Assembly (NCBI GenBank): GCA_016717725.1
Contig: JADKFA010000011.1
Coordinates: 94,033-158,032, forward strand
Direction of reading: 5' to 3'
Source of the DNA: Bacteroidota bacterium
GTDB taxonomy: Bacteria; Bacteroidota; Bacteroidia; AKYH767-A; OLB10
DNA: 64,000 bases
Both the position numbers and the translations under genes were made by a program. Every line of letters begins with the position of its first letter. Position 1 is the stretch's first letter. The notes below the pieces were generated by a model. The model saw only the letters and a program-made list of their open reading frames with translations, was not told the origin of the DNA and ran no database searches. Positions 63,067-64,000 of the stretch are shown here, piece after piece.

Positions 63067-63081
63067 TAAAAAATTAGAACA

Positions 63082-63669
63082 ATGAAAAGAATATTCTCTA
63101 TCCTATTACTCTCTAGCCTAGGTCTAGGAGTAAATGCCCAAAACATTGTGTGGAATGTAGATCCTACGCATACATCTGTAAAATTCTCTGTTACCCATTT
63201 AATGGTATCTGAAGTAGAAGGTAATTTTAAGACTTACAGTGGAAAAGTAGAGAGTCCAAGTACAGATTTTAATAATGGTACCGTTGAATTTTCAATTGAC
63301 GTAAACAGCATCAACACAGAAAGTACAGATCGTGACAAGCATTTGATGGGAGATGAGTTTTTCAATGCTGCAAAATATCCAAAAATCACTTTCAAAAGCA
63401 CATCATTCAAAAAAGTAGCTGGAAATAAGTACGAATTGATTGGAGATTTAACGATTCGCAACATCACTAAAAAAGTAACTTTTGATGTAAAAAATAATGG
63501 TCTCATGAAAGATCCTTGGGGAAACATGAAAGCTGGATTTAAAGCCACCAGCAAAATCAATCGTAAAGATTATGATTTAAAATGGAGTATGGTCACTGAG
63601 GCTGGAGGAATGGTAGTAAGTGACGAAGTAGACATTACTGTAAACATTGAGTTATCACAGGCAAAGTAA
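63082..63669 (+). CDS. YceI family periplasmic lipid-binding protein
   Basis: A 195-residue secreted protein: signal peptide ending NAQ (residue 20), then the YceI lipocalin-like barrel with WNVDPTHTSVKFSVTHLMVSEVEG (in part), SIDVNSINTES, RDKHLMGDEFFNAAKYP and FKATSKINRKDYDLKW. The family binds polyisoprenoids in the periplasm and is often induced with stress. It ends with its own terminator at 63689-63719. Confidence 0.94.
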   Translation: MKRIFSILLLSSLGLGVNAQNIVWNVDPTHTSVKFSVTHLMVSEVEGNFKTYSGKVESPSTDFNNGTVEFSIDVNSINTESTDRDKHLMGDEFFNAAKYPKITFKSTSFKKVAGNKYELIGDLTIRNITKKVTFDVKNNGLMKDPWGNMKAGFKATSKINRKDYDLKWSMVTEAGGMVVSDEVDITVNIELSQAK

Positions 63670-63688
63670 GAACAATAATTTTCATGAA

Positions 63689-63719
63689 AGCCTTGGATTT
63701 ATATCCAAGGCTTTTTTTA
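63689..63719 (+). terminator. Intrinsic terminator of yceI
   Basis: AGCCTTGGAT (63689-63698) pairs perfectly with ATCCAAGGCT (63703-63712) around TTAT and is followed by T7. Confidence 0.9.
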
Positions 63720-63743
63720 TTTAAAATTAACTAACTTCGTATT

Positions 63744-64000
63744 ATGCCTACGACCATTAAAGATGCGATTCAACAAAATAAGTTTCGTAATGTAAATCAC
63801 CAAGCTCAAGTCAATTTGATTTACACTTCAATTGGCTCCAAAACCAAATTGCGAAAAATTTTTATGAAATATGGATTCAGTAGTCAGCAATATAATGTCC
63901 TTCGAATTTAATGGCTCACATCCGAACTCTTTTTAAACTAAGTCAAATTAAGTCGAGGATGCTCGATAAGATGAGCGACACGAGTCGGGTGGTTGAACGT
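63744..64000 (+). pseudogene. MarR family regulator, frameshifted and cut by the window end
   Basis: ATG at 63744 encodes TIKDAIQQNKFRNVNHQAQVNLIY (in part) and SSQQYNVLRI, typical of the N-terminal part of MarR regulators in this phylum, then a TAA at 63909-63911. Another frame near the end reads KSRMLDKMSDTSRVVER, the recognition-helix region of the same family. More than one missing base, again at short T and A runs, would join them. The rest of the gene is outside the window. Confidence 0.7.

Overview
The window is a 64 kb piece of an AT-rich Bacteroidota chromosome, close to the Flavobacteriia/Chitinophagia type; the exact lineage cannot be read from it. The assignment rests on three proteins with type IX secretion (Por) sorting tails, a TonB-dependent receptor paired with a DUF4249 lipoprotein, -7 promoter boxes of the TAnnTTTG type, weak or absent Shine-Dalgarno sequences, and the clade's own versions of CcmE, arginase and arginine decarboxylase.

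Layout. 1-4.2 kb: end of a cytochrome c maturation operon, ccmB(partial)-ccmC-ccmD-ccmE-ccmF, then a Rossmann/DUF2520 gene. 5-13.9 kb: a mostly leftward block with a UPF0316 membrane protein, a CobB-type sirtuin, fmt, a lipoprotein, a MATE exporter, a GNAT acetyltransferase, a large secreted protein and a nucleoside phosphorylase. 13.9-18.7 kb: two tandem-domain universal stress proteins, recQ and the c-di-AMP cyclase cdaA. 18.7-24 kb: a four-helix-bundle (IVP-type) gene inside an inverted repeat, a GT-C/TPR membrane protein, a TPR lipoprotein, an SDR and a GNAT-like protein. 24.1-31 kb: an accessory island beginning at tRNA-Lys(TTT), with a structured RNA/small-ORF locus, a DNA glycosylase, an HNH-like zinc protein, unknown membrane proteins carrying possible winged-helix segments, a DUF2971 protein and a decayed histidine kinase. 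No integrase is visible. 31-38.9 kb: an FkbM methyltransferase, an AraC regulator, two type IX secreted proteins, an AlbA_2 regulator and a lipoprotein serine protease with a frameshift. 39-45 kb: DUF4249/TonB receptor pair, tRNA-Pro(GGG) followed by a three-unit tandem array that echoes the tRNA 3' end, TerC and small envelope genes. 45-55 kb: argS, a decayed second arginase copy, an O-acyltransferase, a class C-like group II intron placed directly behind the arginase terminator, arginase, and a divergent arginine decarboxylase. 55-64 kb: a coiled-coil lipoprotein, a broken PlsC-like gene, purC, phoH, an ECF sigma/anti-sigma pair, a broken secreted protein, a frameshifted glycosyltransferase 9, yceI and a broken MarR regulator.

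Working together. The ccm genes attach heme to periplasmic cytochromes c. Arginase and arginine decarboxylase lie back to back and compete for arginine (ornithine/urea versus agmatine). The sigma factor overlaps its zinc-finger anti-sigma partner by 8 bp. The arginase region records a duplication, decay of one copy and a retroelement insertion.

Sequence quality. Several genes, mainly in the last 27 kb, are broken by what look like missing single bases in short homopolymers: protease, intron reverse transcriptase, the 61.3 kb gene, glycosyltransferase 9 and MarR. Three of these sites are runs of five G that need six. This pattern suggests consensus errors at least as much as true pseudogenes, and those gene calls should be read that way.
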